Shown here one piece after another: positions 55,819 to 64,000 of a stretch of 64,000 nucleotides of DNA; positions within the stretch are counted from its first letter, which is position 1; each line of letters starts with the position of its first letter. The translations under genes and the position numbers were made by a program. Under the pieces are notes generated by a model. It worked only from the letters and a program-made list of their open reading frames with translations, ran no database searches and was not told where the DNA came from. Location: contig NZ_NWTG01000002.1 of assembly GCF_002532045.1 (NCBI RefSeq), forward strand, positions 186,001 through 250,000, given 5' to 3'. The stretch is from Bradyrhizobium sp. C9. GTDB lineage: Bacteria > Pseudomonadota > Alphaproteobacteria > Rhizobiales > Xanthobacteraceae.

Positions 55819-56607
55819 ATGAGAAACGGTCAGAACAACAAGCGGATGCGCAACCGGAATAACAACAACAATAACAACAACAATAACCGGCGCGGCCAGA
55901 ATCCCCTGACACGGGTGTACGAATCGAACGGACCCGACATCAAGATCCGCGGCACGGCCTCCCACGTGGCCGAGAAATACGTCCAGCTTGCGCGCGATGC
56001 ACGCTCCTCCGGCGATCCGGTGGCAGCCGAGAACTACTACCAGCACGCCGAGCACTACTACCGGATCATCGCGGCCGCGCAGGAGCAGTTCCGGCAGAAT
56101 CAGCAGCAGCCGCGCCCCGACGCCGAGGTGACGCAGACCGAAGACAGCGACGACGACAGCGACGGCTATTCGAGCTTCGGCCAGGAGCCGGGCTTCGTGC
56201 CGCAGCAGCAACAGCCGTTCATGCGCGACAACGGCCAGCAGCCCTACCAGCGCGAACAGCATCAACCGCGCGAGCACCGCGAGCGGGACCAGCAGCCGCG
56301 CGAGCAGCAGCCACGTGAGCATCGCGAGCGCGAGCATCGTCCGCAGCCGCAGTATCAGCCGCAACCGCAGGTCCAGCCGCAGCCGGTGCTGGCTGACGCC
56401 GGCGGCGTCGATCGCCTGCCCTCGTTCATCACCGGCGGCGCGCAGCCGCAGGTCAACGGCGGCGCCTATGAAGCCAATAATGGCGGCGCAGAACGTGGCG
56501 AACGCAGCGAGCGCTTTCCGCGCCGTCGCCGCCGTCCGCACGGCCCGCGCCCCGACATGGCGGCGCAGCCGGCGCCGAGCGACGACTTCAATCCGGGCAA
56601 CGAGTAA
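55819..56607 (+). CDS. DUF4167 protein with poly-Asn and disordered tail
   Basis: A 262-residue protein. Residues 14-23 are ten Asn in a row in a basic start. The DUF4167 core follows (about 28-90: NPLTRVYESNGPDIKIRGTASHVAEKYVQLARDARSSGDPVAAENYYQHAEHYYRIIAAAQEQF). The rest is Gln/Arg/Pro/Glu-rich with REHREREH-type repeats and ends in a basic RRRRRPHGPR segment, so it is probably disordered and may bind RNA (inference). It commonly follows prmC in Rhizobiales. Confidence 0.9.
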   Translation: MRNGQNNKRMRNRNNNNNNNNNNRRGQNPLTRVYESNGPDIKIRGTASHVAEKYVQLARDARSSGDPVAAENYYQHAEHYYRIIAAAQEQFRQNQQQPRPDAEVTQTEDSDDDSDGYSSFGQEPGFVPQQQQPFMRDNGQQPYQREQHQPREHRERDQQPREQQPREHREREHRPQPQYQPQPQVQPQPVLADAGGVDRLPSFITGGAQPQVNGGAYEANNGGAERGERSERFPRRRRRPHGPRPDMAAQPAPSDDFNPGNE

Positions 56608-56620
56608 CGCAACTGTCGGC

Positions 56621-56788
56621 CACCCTCCCCTGGAGGGGGAGGGTCGTTGCGCATGAAGCGCAGCGGAATGCGTAACGGGGTGGGGTGATCTCTCCAGTCG
56701 GGCTCTGCCCGTGTTGAGAGATCACCCCACCCCGTCTCACATTCGCTACGCTCATGTGAGCCGACCCTCCCCCTCCAGGGGAGGGTGA
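56621..56788. repeat. Intergenic palindromic repeat (type E)
   Basis: CACCCTCCCCTGGAGGGGG on the left pairs with CCCCCTCCAGGGGAGGGTG on the right, and GGGGTGGGGTGATCTCTC pairs with GAGAGATCACCCCACCCC in the centre. It fills the gap between convergent DUF4167 and methyltransferase genes. Confidence 0.9.
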
Positions 56789-56795
56789 GTTTTCA

Positions 56796-57545
56796 TTATT
56801 CCGCGTGACTCGATTTGCGCGTCGCCGTCGAGGACGGCACCAGCACCGGCCGCAATGACGGGATCAACTGCGTGCGTTCGCGGCGCGCCGGGATCGCGCG
56901 ATAGACCTGCTTGCTCGCTTCCACGATATGCACGCCGGCGAACGGCATCGACAGCGCCGCGCCGAGACGCTCCCACGCCATCGCCGAGCGCAGGAACCAG
57001 CTGCCCTGCACCGGCGGCATGAACAGCGCCTCGCCCCATGACGCCGGCGTGAACCAGGTCTGCCGCAGCAGCTGGGTGATCTGTGCCCGCGAATAGGGCC
57101 GGCCGTGGCCGAACGGCGTGGCGTCGGTGCGCGTCCAGACGCCGCGCCGGTTCGGAATGATCGCGATCAGCCGCCCCGACGGCGACAGCACCCGCCACAC
57201 CTCGCGCAGCAGCCGCTCGGGATCGTCGGACATCTCCAGCGCATGCACCACGAGCACGCGGTCGACCGCGGCATCCGGCAGCGGCATCGAGAATTCGTCG
57301 ATCAGGGTCGCCAGCGCCGGCCGGCCGGTCGGCCATTTCAACACGCCCTGGGCGGCCGGCATGAAGGCGATGCAGCGCTCGGAGGTATCACGGAACAAGC
57401 CGAGATAGGGTGTCGGATAGCCGAGCCCGAGCACGCGCTGGCCTTCCGCGTTCGGCCATCGCGCACGGATGCCGCGGTTGATCAGCTGCCGCGCCACGAT
57501 GCCGAGGCGCTGCGAATAGAAGTCGCGGAGGTCGATGACGTCCAT
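56796..57545 (-). CDS. SAM-dependent methyltransferase, gloB-linked type
   Basis: A 249-residue class I methyltransferase-like protein: VDRVLVVHALEMSDDPERLLREVWRVLSPSGRLIAIIPNRRGVWTRTDATPFGHGRPYSRAQI is the methyltransferase type 11 core, and the SAM loop is the degenerate GLGYPTPYLG. It lies divergent from gloB, as does the methyltransferase yafS in E. coli, which suggests a conserved but unexplained link. The substrate is unknown. Confidence 0.85.
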   Translation of the reverse strand: MDVIDLRDFYSQRLGIVARQLINRGIRARWPNAEGQRVLGLGYPTPYLGLFRDTSERCIAFMPAAQGVLKWPTGRPALATLIDEFSMPLPDAAVDRVLVVHALEMSDDPERLLREVWRVLSPSGRLIAIIPNRRGVWTRTDATPFGHGRPYSRAQITQLLRQTWFTPASWGEALFMPPVQGSWFLRSAMAWERLGAALSMPFAGVHIVEASKQVYRAIPARRERTQLIPSLRPVLVPSSTATRKSSHAE

Positions 57546-57646
57546 GATCCCAGCCTAACATGCCCCTTGCAGCCGGGGAGCGTCGAAATTTGCGTTGCCG
57601 CCGGAGCGTTAACGCCATATTTCACCCCTATATTGGGCGCGGTAAA

Positions 57647-57719
57647 AGCATGATCCGGAAGCAGCGACACCGGTTTTCCCTCGCGACAAACGCGTAGCGT
57701 TTGCGCGGAGATCATGCTC
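57647..57719. repeat. Dispersed palindromic repeat (type F)
   Basis: The ends AGCATGAT and ATCATGCT are inverted. The inner part ACCGGTTTTCCCTCGCGACA recurs in reverse at 63703-63780. It lies in the divergent promoter region of the methyltransferase and gloB genes, 34 bases before the gloB ATG, so it may be in the gloB leader. Confidence 0.85.
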
Positions 57720-57753
57720 TGACGTGTCCGTCCCGTTTGTTCGTGGAGATATC

Positions 57754-58521
57754 ATGACCGCCGAAATTCGCACCTTCAGCTGCCTCACCGACAATTTCGG
57801 GTACCTGATCCACGATCCCGCCACCAAGGCGACGGCCTCGATCGACGCGCCGGAGGCCGGCCCGATCATCAAGGCGCTGGAGCGTGAAGGCTGGACGCTG
57901 ACCGACATCCTGATCACCCATCACCATGGCGACCATGTCGGCGGCGTCGCCGAGCTGAAGCAGAAATACGGCTGCCGCGTCGTCGCGCCGCACGACAAGT
58001 CGGCCAAGATCGCCAATGTCGACCTGCGCGCCGCCAATGCCGACGTCATCAAGGTCGGCAGCCTCCTGGCCCGTGTGGTCGAAACTCCCGGCCACACGCT
58101 CGACCACATCTCCTATGTGTTCGATGGCGAGAAGGCGGTGTTCGCCGCCGACACGCTGTTCTCGATCGGATGTGGCCGGGTGTTCGAGGGCACCTATCCC
58201 ATGATGTGGGATTCGCTTTTGAAGCTGCGTTCGCTGCCGGACGATTTCCGGCTCTATTGCGGCCATGAATACACCGCATCGAATGTGAAGTTCGCGCTCA
58301 CGATCGAGCCTGACAATCCGGCGCTGCAGGCCCGCGCCGAGGAGGTCACAAAACTGCGCGCCGAGAACAAGCCGACGATTCCCGTGCTGCTGGGCGACGA
58401 GAAGAAGGCCAACGTGTTCCTGCGCGCCGACGAGCCTGTTGTCGCGGCCAAGCTGCATATGAAGGGTGCCGACCCGGCGCTGGTGTTCGGCGAGCTCCGC
58501 GAACGCAAGAACAAGTCGTGA
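57754..58521 (+). CDS. gloB: Hydroxyacylglutathione hydrolase (glyoxalase II)
   Basis: A 255-residue metallo-beta-lactamase-fold thioesterase that cleaves S-lactoylglutathione. The metal motif is THHHGDH (55-61), with the further ligands in TPGHTLDHIS, FAADTLFSIGCGRVFEG and YCGHEYTASN. The C-terminal HAGH domain ends NVFLRADEP. GGAGAT at 57745 sets the ATG at 57754. The DUF985 gene overlaps the stop. Confidence 0.96.
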   Translation: MTAEIRTFSCLTDNFGYLIHDPATKATASIDAPEAGPIIKALEREGWTLTDILITHHHGDHVGGVAELKQKYGCRVVAPHDKSAKIANVDLRAANADVIKVGSLLARVVETPGHTLDHISYVFDGEKAVFAADTLFSIGCGRVFEGTYPMMWDSLLKLRSLPDDFRLYCGHEYTASNVKFALTIEPDNPALQARAEEVTKLRAENKPTIPVLLGDEKKANVFLRADEPVVAAKLHMKGADPALVFGELRERKNKS

Positions 58522-58955
58522 TGGTCGGACTTTCGGCCGCCGACATCATCGCGCGGCTTGCGCTCAAGCCGCACCCCGAAGGCGGGCACTATCGCGAGAC
58601 GTTTCGCGACGAGCGCTGCGACGCCGGTGGGCGCGCGCATTCGACCGCGATCTATTTCCTGCTCGCGCGCGGCGAGCGCTCGCGCTGGCACCGCATCGAC
58701 GCGGTGGAGATGTGGCACTATTACGCCGGCGCGCCGCTGACCTTGAAGATCGCGCAGGACGGTGGCCTACCGCATGCCATCACGCTCGGACCTGACGTCA
58801 TCAGCGGCGAACAGCCTCAGGCGATCGTGCCGGCGGGCGCCTGGCAGGCCGCGGAAAGCAGCGGCGACTGGACGCTGGTCGGCTGCACCGTCGCGCCCGG
58901 CTTCGAGTTTTCGAAGTTCGAATTGGCGCCGAAGGGTTGGGAGCCGGCTTCGTAA
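58521..58955 (+). CDS. DUF985 cupin-like protein
   Basis: A 144-residue cupin of the DUF985 family: LALKPHPEGGHYRETFRD, STAIYFLLARGERSRWHRIDAVEMWHYYAGAPL, then VPAGAWQAAESSGDWTLVGCTVAPGFEFSKFELA. The ATG overlaps the gloB stop (TGATG), so the two are translated as a unit. The role is unknown; a sugar-epimerase-like or metal-binding cupin is possible. Confidence 0.92.
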   Translation: MVGLSAADIIARLALKPHPEGGHYRETFRDERCDAGGRAHSTAIYFLLARGERSRWHRIDAVEMWHYYAGAPLTLKIAQDGGLPHAITLGPDVISGEQPQAIVPAGAWQAAESSGDWTLVGCTVAPGFEFSKFELAPKGWEPAS

Positions 58956-58962
58956 GAGCTCT

Positions 58963-59048
58963 CGTAGGATGGGTAGAGCGCAGCGAACCCATCAACTCCT
59001 GTCCGCACGGCGAGATGATGGGTTTCGCTTCGCTCTACCCATCCTACG
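58963..59048. repeat. Intergenic palindromic repeat (type G)
   Basis: CGTAGGATGGGTAGAGCG on the left pairs with CGCTCTACCCATCCTACG on the right; GAACCCATC and GATGGGTTTC pair inside. This sequence type is common between genes in Bradyrhizobium relatives. It ends both convergent genes, and the EamA stop codon lies inside it. Confidence 0.9.
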
Positions 59049-59916
59049 CTTTCTTCCTTAGCACCATGTCCTTCGCCGCGATCAGCCCGCCGCCGGCAAT
59101 CAGGATCGCGGCGATCGCGATGTTGGCGCTGGGCTTGGCAAACCCTGCTGCAATCAGGAACGCGGTCGAGAGCAGCGGCGTCGCGTAGGAGGCGGCGCCC
59201 AGTACGCGGATGTCGCCGCGCTTCATGCCGATGTCCCAGGCGAAGAACGCAGCGCCCACCGGACCGATGCCGAGCGCGATCACCGCCAGCCATTGCAGCG
59301 GTGTCGCGGGCCACACCGTGGTTTCCACCAGCATGTGCACCAGCGCGGCAAGCACGGCGGTCGCAAGGCAGAAGCCCGCCACCGCATCGGTCGGCACCGC
59401 CTTGAGCCGGCGCGACATCACCGAATAGGCGGCCCAGACGAAGGCTGCGACGAAGGCCGCCGCGAAGCCTGGAATTTGCGCGCTTGTGAAGGCGCCGGTG
59501 TTGCCGGCGAACAATAACACGGTGCCGGCAAGGCCAAGCAGCGCGCCGATGATGTGATGGATCGCCAGCCGCTCGCCCGGCAAAAGCGACGAGAACAGCA
59601 CGATCAACAGCGGCCAGAGATAGTTGAGCAGGCCGGCCTCGGCCGGCGGCGCAAAGCGCAGCGCCAGGAAATACAGCGCGTGATAGCCGAACAGCCCGCC
59701 GACGCCGACGAGCCAGGCAATCGGCGACTGCTTCAGTGCGCCGAACGCCGCGGGACGGAACAGGAAGCTCGCGAATGCGACCGCGGCGCCGATCGCAAAC
59801 GTCATGGCGGCGAGCTGGAATGCCGGGATAGCCCCGGTCGCAACCGTCATGACCGACAGCAGCGACCACATCAGGATGGCGGTCAATCCGACAAGGGTGG
59901 CAGTTCGGGTCGTCAT
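59044..59916 (-). CDS. EamA-family (DMT) transporter
   Basis: A 290-residue protein with ten spans in two EamA units: TLVGLTAILMWSLLSVMTVATG at the start, LNYLWPLLIVLFSSLLPGERLAIHHIIGALLGLAGTVLLF closing the first unit, and GAASYATPLLSTAFLIAAGFAKPSANIAIAAILIAGGGLIAAKDMVL closing the second. The pattern ALYFLALRFAPPAEAGLLNYLWPLLI fits aromatic amino acid exporters of the YddG type, but this is not certain. The stop codon falls in the palindromic repeat. Confidence 0.88.
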   Translation of the reverse strand: MTTRTATLVGLTAILMWSLLSVMTVATGAIPAFQLAAMTFAIGAAVAFASFLFRPAAFGALKQSPIAWLVGVGGLFGYHALYFLALRFAPPAEAGLLNYLWPLLIVLFSSLLPGERLAIHHIIGALLGLAGTVLLFAGNTGAFTSAQIPGFAAAFVAAFVWAAYSVMSRRLKAVPTDAVAGFCLATAVLAALVHMLVETTVWPATPLQWLAVIALGIGPVGAAFFAWDIGMKRGDIRVLGAASYATPLLSTAFLIAAGFAKPSANIAIAAILIAGGGLIAAKDMVLRKKA

Positions 59917-59985
59917 CTGAATTCAATCCGTCGTGGCCGCGCCGGCCACGTCCTGATTTCGCGCCTCGCGGTTGTAACGACGAAA

Positions 59986-60008
59986 ATGCCCGGCACAAGG
60001 CCGGGCAT
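59986..60008 (-). terminator. Terminator after phaB
   Basis: ATGCCCGGC and GCCGGGCAT form a perfect nine-base stem around ACAAG; on the minus strand TTTTCG follows. It lies 46 bases after the phaB stop. Nearly the same hairpin follows phaA at 60854-60876. Confidence 0.75.
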
Positions 60009-60053
60009 GACGACTTGATTGATGGCGCCTGCGACGCGACGACGCTTCTTGCG

Positions 60054-60779
60054 TCAGGCGTGATACTGGCCGCCGTTCACGGTCAGCGTCGAGCCGGTGA
60101 TGAAGCCGGCGTCGTCGGCTGCGAGGAAGACCACGGCCCGCGCGATCTCCTCGGGTTCACCGAGCCGGTTGACCGGAATCTGCGGGATCACGTTCTTCTC
60201 GAGCACGTCCTTCGGTACCGCCTGCACCATCTCGGTGTTGATGTAGCCCGGACAGATCACGTTGACGGTGATGCCGCCCTTGGCGTTCTCCAGCGCTAAG
60301 GCCTTGGTGAAGCCGATGTCACCGGCCTTTGCCGCCGAGTAGTTGACCTGACCGAACTGACCCTTCTGGCCGTTGATCGAGGAGATCGAGATGACGCGGC
60401 CGAACTTGCGGGCGCGCATGCCCTCGATCACCTGGCGCGTCATGTTGAACAGCGAGCCGAGGTTGGTGTTGATCACGGCATTCCACTGCTCCAGCGTCAT
60501 CTTGTGGAAGGCGGTGTCCTTGGTGATGCCGGCATTGTTGACGAGCACGTCGACCGGGCCGAGATCGGCCTCGACCTGCTTCACGCCGGCCGCGCAGGCG
60601 TCGAACGACGAGACGTCCCACTTGTAGACCGGGATGCCGCTCTCCGCCTTGAACTTCTCCGCCGCCGCGTCATTGCCGGCGTAGCTTGCCGCCACCTTGT
60701 AGCCCGCCGCTTTCAGCGCCTTGCTGATTGCAGCTCCAATGCCCCGCGTTCCGCCCGTCACCAATGCAACACGTGCCAT
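60054..60779 (-). CDS. phaB: Acetoacetyl-CoA reductase
   Basis: A 241-residue short-chain dehydrogenase that makes (R)-3-hydroxybutyryl-CoA with NADPH, the second PHB step. The cofactor loop is TGGTRGIG (8-15), NNAG follows, and the catalytic Ser and Tyr-x-x-x-Lys are in SISSINGQKGQFGQVNYSAAKAG. FNMTRQVIEGMRARKFGR and CPGYINTEMVQAVPKDVLE are typical of PhaB. An AAGGAGGAG site precedes the ATG. It follows phaA by 168 bases, with a terminator between. Confidence 0.96.
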   Translation of the reverse strand: MARVALVTGGTRGIGAAISKALKAAGYKVAASYAGNDAAAEKFKAESGIPVYKWDVSSFDACAAGVKQVEADLGPVDVLVNNAGITKDTAFHKMTLEQWNAVINTNLGSLFNMTRQVIEGMRARKFGRVISISSINGQKGQFGQVNYSAAKAGDIGFTKALALENAKGGITVNVICPGYINTEMVQAVPKDVLEKNVIPQIPVNRLGEPEEIARAVVFLAADDAGFITGSTLTVNGGQYHA

Positions 60780-60853
60780 GTCCGTCTCCTCCTTGGCCGT
60801 CTTTTATAACCGGATCACTCCGGTCCTCGCACTCACAACCCCTCGAAACAAAA

Positions 60854-60876
60854 ATGCCCGGCGCAAAGCCGGGCAT
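60854..60876 (-). terminator. Terminator after phaA
   Basis: ATGCCCGGC and GCCGGGCAT pair around GCAAA; on the minus strand TTTTTG follows. It lies between phaA and phaB, so phaB may need its own promoter or read-through. Confidence 0.75.
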
Positions 60877-60947
60877 CTTTTCTATCAGCTCGCGCCGTGG
60901 TTGACAGATGATCTTTTCATCACCTAACCGACCTCGCTGCCTCTTGT

Positions 60948-62438
<1,491 letters not shown>

Positions 62439-63029
62439 ATGGCAAAATCTGAACAACCGACCACGATCAAGAAATACGCGAACCGGCGGCTCTATAATAC
62501 CGGTACGAGCACCTACGTGACGCTCGAGGATCTCGCGGCGATGGTGAAGGAAGGCGAGGATTTCCTCGTCTATGACGCCAAGACCGGCGACGACATCACC
62601 CGCTCCGTGCTCGCGCAAATCATCTTCGAGCAGGAAAACAAGGCCGGACAGAACCTGCTGCCGACCACCTTCCTGCGCCAGCTGATCCGCTTCTATGGCG
62701 ACAGCATGCAGATGGTGGTGCCGAAATATCTCGAGCAGTCGATCGATACGCTGACCCGGGAACAGGAGAGATTCCGCAAGCAGATCGCGGGCGCCCTGAG
62801 CGGGACGCCGTTTGCTCCCCTGGAAGAACAGGTCCGCCGCAACATGGAGCTGTTCCAGCAGACCTTCTCGATGTTCAAGCCGTTCGTGCCGCAGCGCGGC
62901 GGCACCGAAGCCGAGAAGGCGCCGGAGCCCGCGGCCGACGACGGCAACATCGACGACCTTCGCCGCCAGATGAAGGACATGCAGGAACGCCTCGAGCGCA
63001 TGTCGCAGCCGGCGAAGAAGGACGAGTAG
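62439..63029 (+). CDS. phaR: PHB synthesis repressor PhaR
   Basis: A 196-residue regulator. The N-terminal PHB/PHA accumulation DNA-binding domain is TIKKYANRRLYNTGTSTYVTLEDLAAMVKEGEDFLVYDAKTGDDITRSVLAQIIFEQE (about 8-66), followed by the PHB-binding helical part and an acidic, then helical coiled tail (DLRRQMKDMQERLERMSQ). PhaR senses PHB and represses phasin and its own gene. The ATG at 62439 gives MAKSEQPTTIKKYA. It is divergent from phaA. Confidence 0.94.
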   Translation: MAKSEQPTTIKKYANRRLYNTGTSTYVTLEDLAAMVKEGEDFLVYDAKTGDDITRSVLAQIIFEQENKAGQNLLPTTFLRQLIRFYGDSMQMVVPKYLEQSIDTLTREQERFRKQIAGALSGTPFAPLEEQVRRNMELFQQTFSMFKPFVPQRGGTEAEKAPEPAADDGNIDDLRRQMKDMQERLERMSQPAKKDE

Positions 63030-63150
63030 GTCTCGTCCTCCGGCCGCCGTTGCTTGCTAAAATTCCGTCGACGGCGGCGCTCGCCGACGTCGGGCGGCCG
63101 CCGTCCGATCGCGCATGCTGCCACGCAAAGAAGCCGTAGCCCGCATGCTT

Positions 63151-63277
63151 ACCTCCCCTTGAAAAGGGGAGGTCGCTTTGCTCGCCAGAGCAAAGCGGGT
63201 GGGGATCTGCTCTCTCCGCATACAGTTTCGCTTGCGGCTGCCCCCCCATCCCGACCTTCCCCCTTTTAGGGGGAAGG
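63151..63277. repeat. Intergenic palindromic repeat (type H)
   Basis: ACCTCCCCTTGAAAAGGGGAGG is itself a hairpin at 63151-63172 and pairs loosely with ACCTTCCCCCTTTTAGGGGGAAGG at 63254-63277; CGCTTTGCTC and GAGCAAAGCG form another stem. It lies between convergent phaR and RidA genes and may be the terminator of both. Confidence 0.8.
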
Positions 63278-63292
63278 AGAAGAAAGCGGGCG

Positions 63293-63679
63293 CTATGCAG
63301 GGCGGCGGCAGACGAGATCGATTTCGATCAGCGCATCATAGGCCAGACCCGTGACGCCGACGCAGGTGCGCGCCGGCAGGCGGTCGGGCGGGAAGTAGCT
63401 GCGATAGGTCTCGTTCATCGCCGCGTAGTCTTCCTTGAAGCGCGTCAGATAGATGCGCGACATCACGATATGCTCGAGGCCGAGATCGAGCCCCGTCAGC
63501 ACCACGCGCAGGTTCTCCATCACCGCGCGGGTCTGCGCCACGATCCCCTCGGGCAATACGCCGGGTGCGGCCGGCGTATCCGGCATCTGGCCGGTGACGA
63601 ACACGAAGCCGTCGGACTCGACCGCGTGGCTGAACGGCGCGACCGGCTTCGGGCCGCCGGATATCATGTGAAACTGCAA
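63293..63679 (-). CDS. RidA family protein
   Basis: A 128-residue RidA/YjgF/UK114 protein: FSHAVESDGFVFVTGQMPDTP, ENLRVVLTGLDLGLEHIVMSRIYLTRFKEDYAAMNETYRSYFP and the end RTCVGVTGLAYDALIEIDLVCRR. RidA hydrolyses reactive enamines and imines; here the Arg of the active site is in LPARTCVGV. TTG at 63679 is chosen since GAGGAG lies eight bases before it; an ATG four codons on is the alternative. It follows the acetamidase gene across a palindromic repeat. Confidence 0.88.
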   Translation of the reverse strand: MQFHMISGGPKPVAPFSHAVESDGFVFVTGQMPDTPAAPGVLPEGIVAQTRAVMENLRVVLTGLDLGLEHIVMSRIYLTRFKEDYAAMNETYRSYFPPDRLPARTCVGVTGLAYDALIEIDLVCRRPA

Positions 63680-63702
63680 CGACGTCTCCTCGCCTGCTGT
63701 TT

Positions 63703-63780
63703 GATCATCATCTGCGCGCAAACGCGTTCCGCGCTTGTCGCGAGGGAAAACCGGTTCCCACTTTTCCGGATCATGCTCTA
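63703..63780. repeat. Dispersed palindromic repeat (type F)
   Basis: A reversed copy of 57647-57719: on the minus strand it begins TAGAGCATGATCCGG and continues through ACCGGTTTTCCCTCGCGACA to the CGTTTGCGCG end. The TAG that stops the acetamidase gene is its first three bases. Confidence 0.85.
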
Positions 63781-64000
63781 GTTTTGCGGCGCGTGATCGA
63801 ACACCCGCTTGCTCAGAATGGCATGGACGCCCCAATTACCGTCCACCACCTGGGTCACGCCGAAATCCACCGCCACCGACATCAGCGCGATCGCCTCGTC
63901 CTCGGTGAGGCCTTTGATGTTCATCAGGAAGCGCCGCATCTTGCGGAACGCATCCTTCATCGCGAGATCGAGCGAGGAAGTCGCGTAGACCTCGCTCTGC
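63778..64000 (-). CDS. Acetamidase/formamidase family protein (N-terminus outside window)
   Basis: The last 73 residues of a leftward gene, open to the window edge. SEVYATSSLDLAMKDAFRKMRRFLMN, GLTEDEAIALMSVAVDFGVTQVVDGNWGVHAILSKRVF is the usual C-terminus of the FmdA/AmdA acetamidase-formamidase family, which cuts formamide and short amides to ammonia and acid. The stop codon lies in a palindromic repeat. It adds to the amide theme of the 15-24 kb locus. Confidence 0.85.
   Translation of the reverse strand, partial: QSEVYATSSLDLAMKDAFRKMRRFLMNIKGLTEDEAIALMSVAVDFGVTQVVDGNWGVHAILSKRVFDHAPQN

Overview
The window is a GC-rich chromosomal segment of an alphaproteobacterium of the order Rhizobiales, most like Bradyrhizobium or a close relative. 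The grounds are the gene complement (J-domain protein, cobS, BolA, aroK-aroB-CorC, xerD-accA, argJ, ComF-grxC-Nit-DUF1178, ptsP-prfA, prmC-DUF4167, phaA-phaB-phaR), the strong G/C third-position bias, and the many dispersed intergenic palindromes of the kind seen in that genus. No rRNA, tRNA, CRISPR array, prophage or intact insertion sequence was seen.

Layout. 1-5.7 kb: start of a GNAT acetyltransferase, cobS, a DedA membrane protein, two divergent citrate synthase homologues (one fused to a MerR-like HTH), a J-domain protein and bolA. 5.7-14.7 kb: aroK-aroB-CorC operon, a 48-residue membrane protein, xerD, accA, a YafK-type L,D-transpeptidase, a SnoaL-like protein and a small secreted Cys-rich protein. 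15.3-24.8 kb: an amide-type uptake and hydrolysis locus read leftward (two tandem AmiC-like receptors, amidase, LivH, Tat-exported binding protein, LivM, LivG, LivF) with a divergent MarR regulator. 25-27.7 kb: PhnB-like protein and a lower-GC patch of two unknown membrane proteins and a cupin. 27.7-34.9 kb: secA, parvulin, argJ, an orphan TadG-like von Willebrand protein. 35-44 kb: Nudix hydrolase, NDUFAF5-like methyltransferase, the comF-grxC-nitrilase-DUF1178-EamA operon, a DMT exporter, ubiG, a PH-domain membrane protein, lysC. 44-47.6 kb: ptsP and prfA. 47.6-53.9 kb: a MarR regulator, an alpha-CTD-like protein and a second Liv-type ABC transporter whose permease and ATPase are fused; this block lies between prfA and prmC, which are usually neighbours. 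53.9-64 kb: HIT protein, prmC, DUF4167, a methyltransferase divergent from gloB, DUF985 cupin, EamA transporter, phaB, phaA, phaR, RidA and the C-terminus of an acetamidase/formamidase.

How the parts work together. The housekeeping genes serve cobalamin, aromatic amino acid, arginine, aspartate-family, fatty acid, ubiquinone and PHB metabolism, plus secretion, translation termination and nitrogen-PTS signalling. The accessory theme is small amide or amino-acid uptake: two ABC systems, an amidase, AmiC-like sensors, a RidA protein and an acetamidase/formamidase. The least explained parts are the signal-less AmiC-like pair facing a MarR regulator with matching palindromes, the alpha-CTD-like protein behind an array of TATCG/CGATA half-sites, and the HTH-citrate synthase fusion behind its own palindromes.
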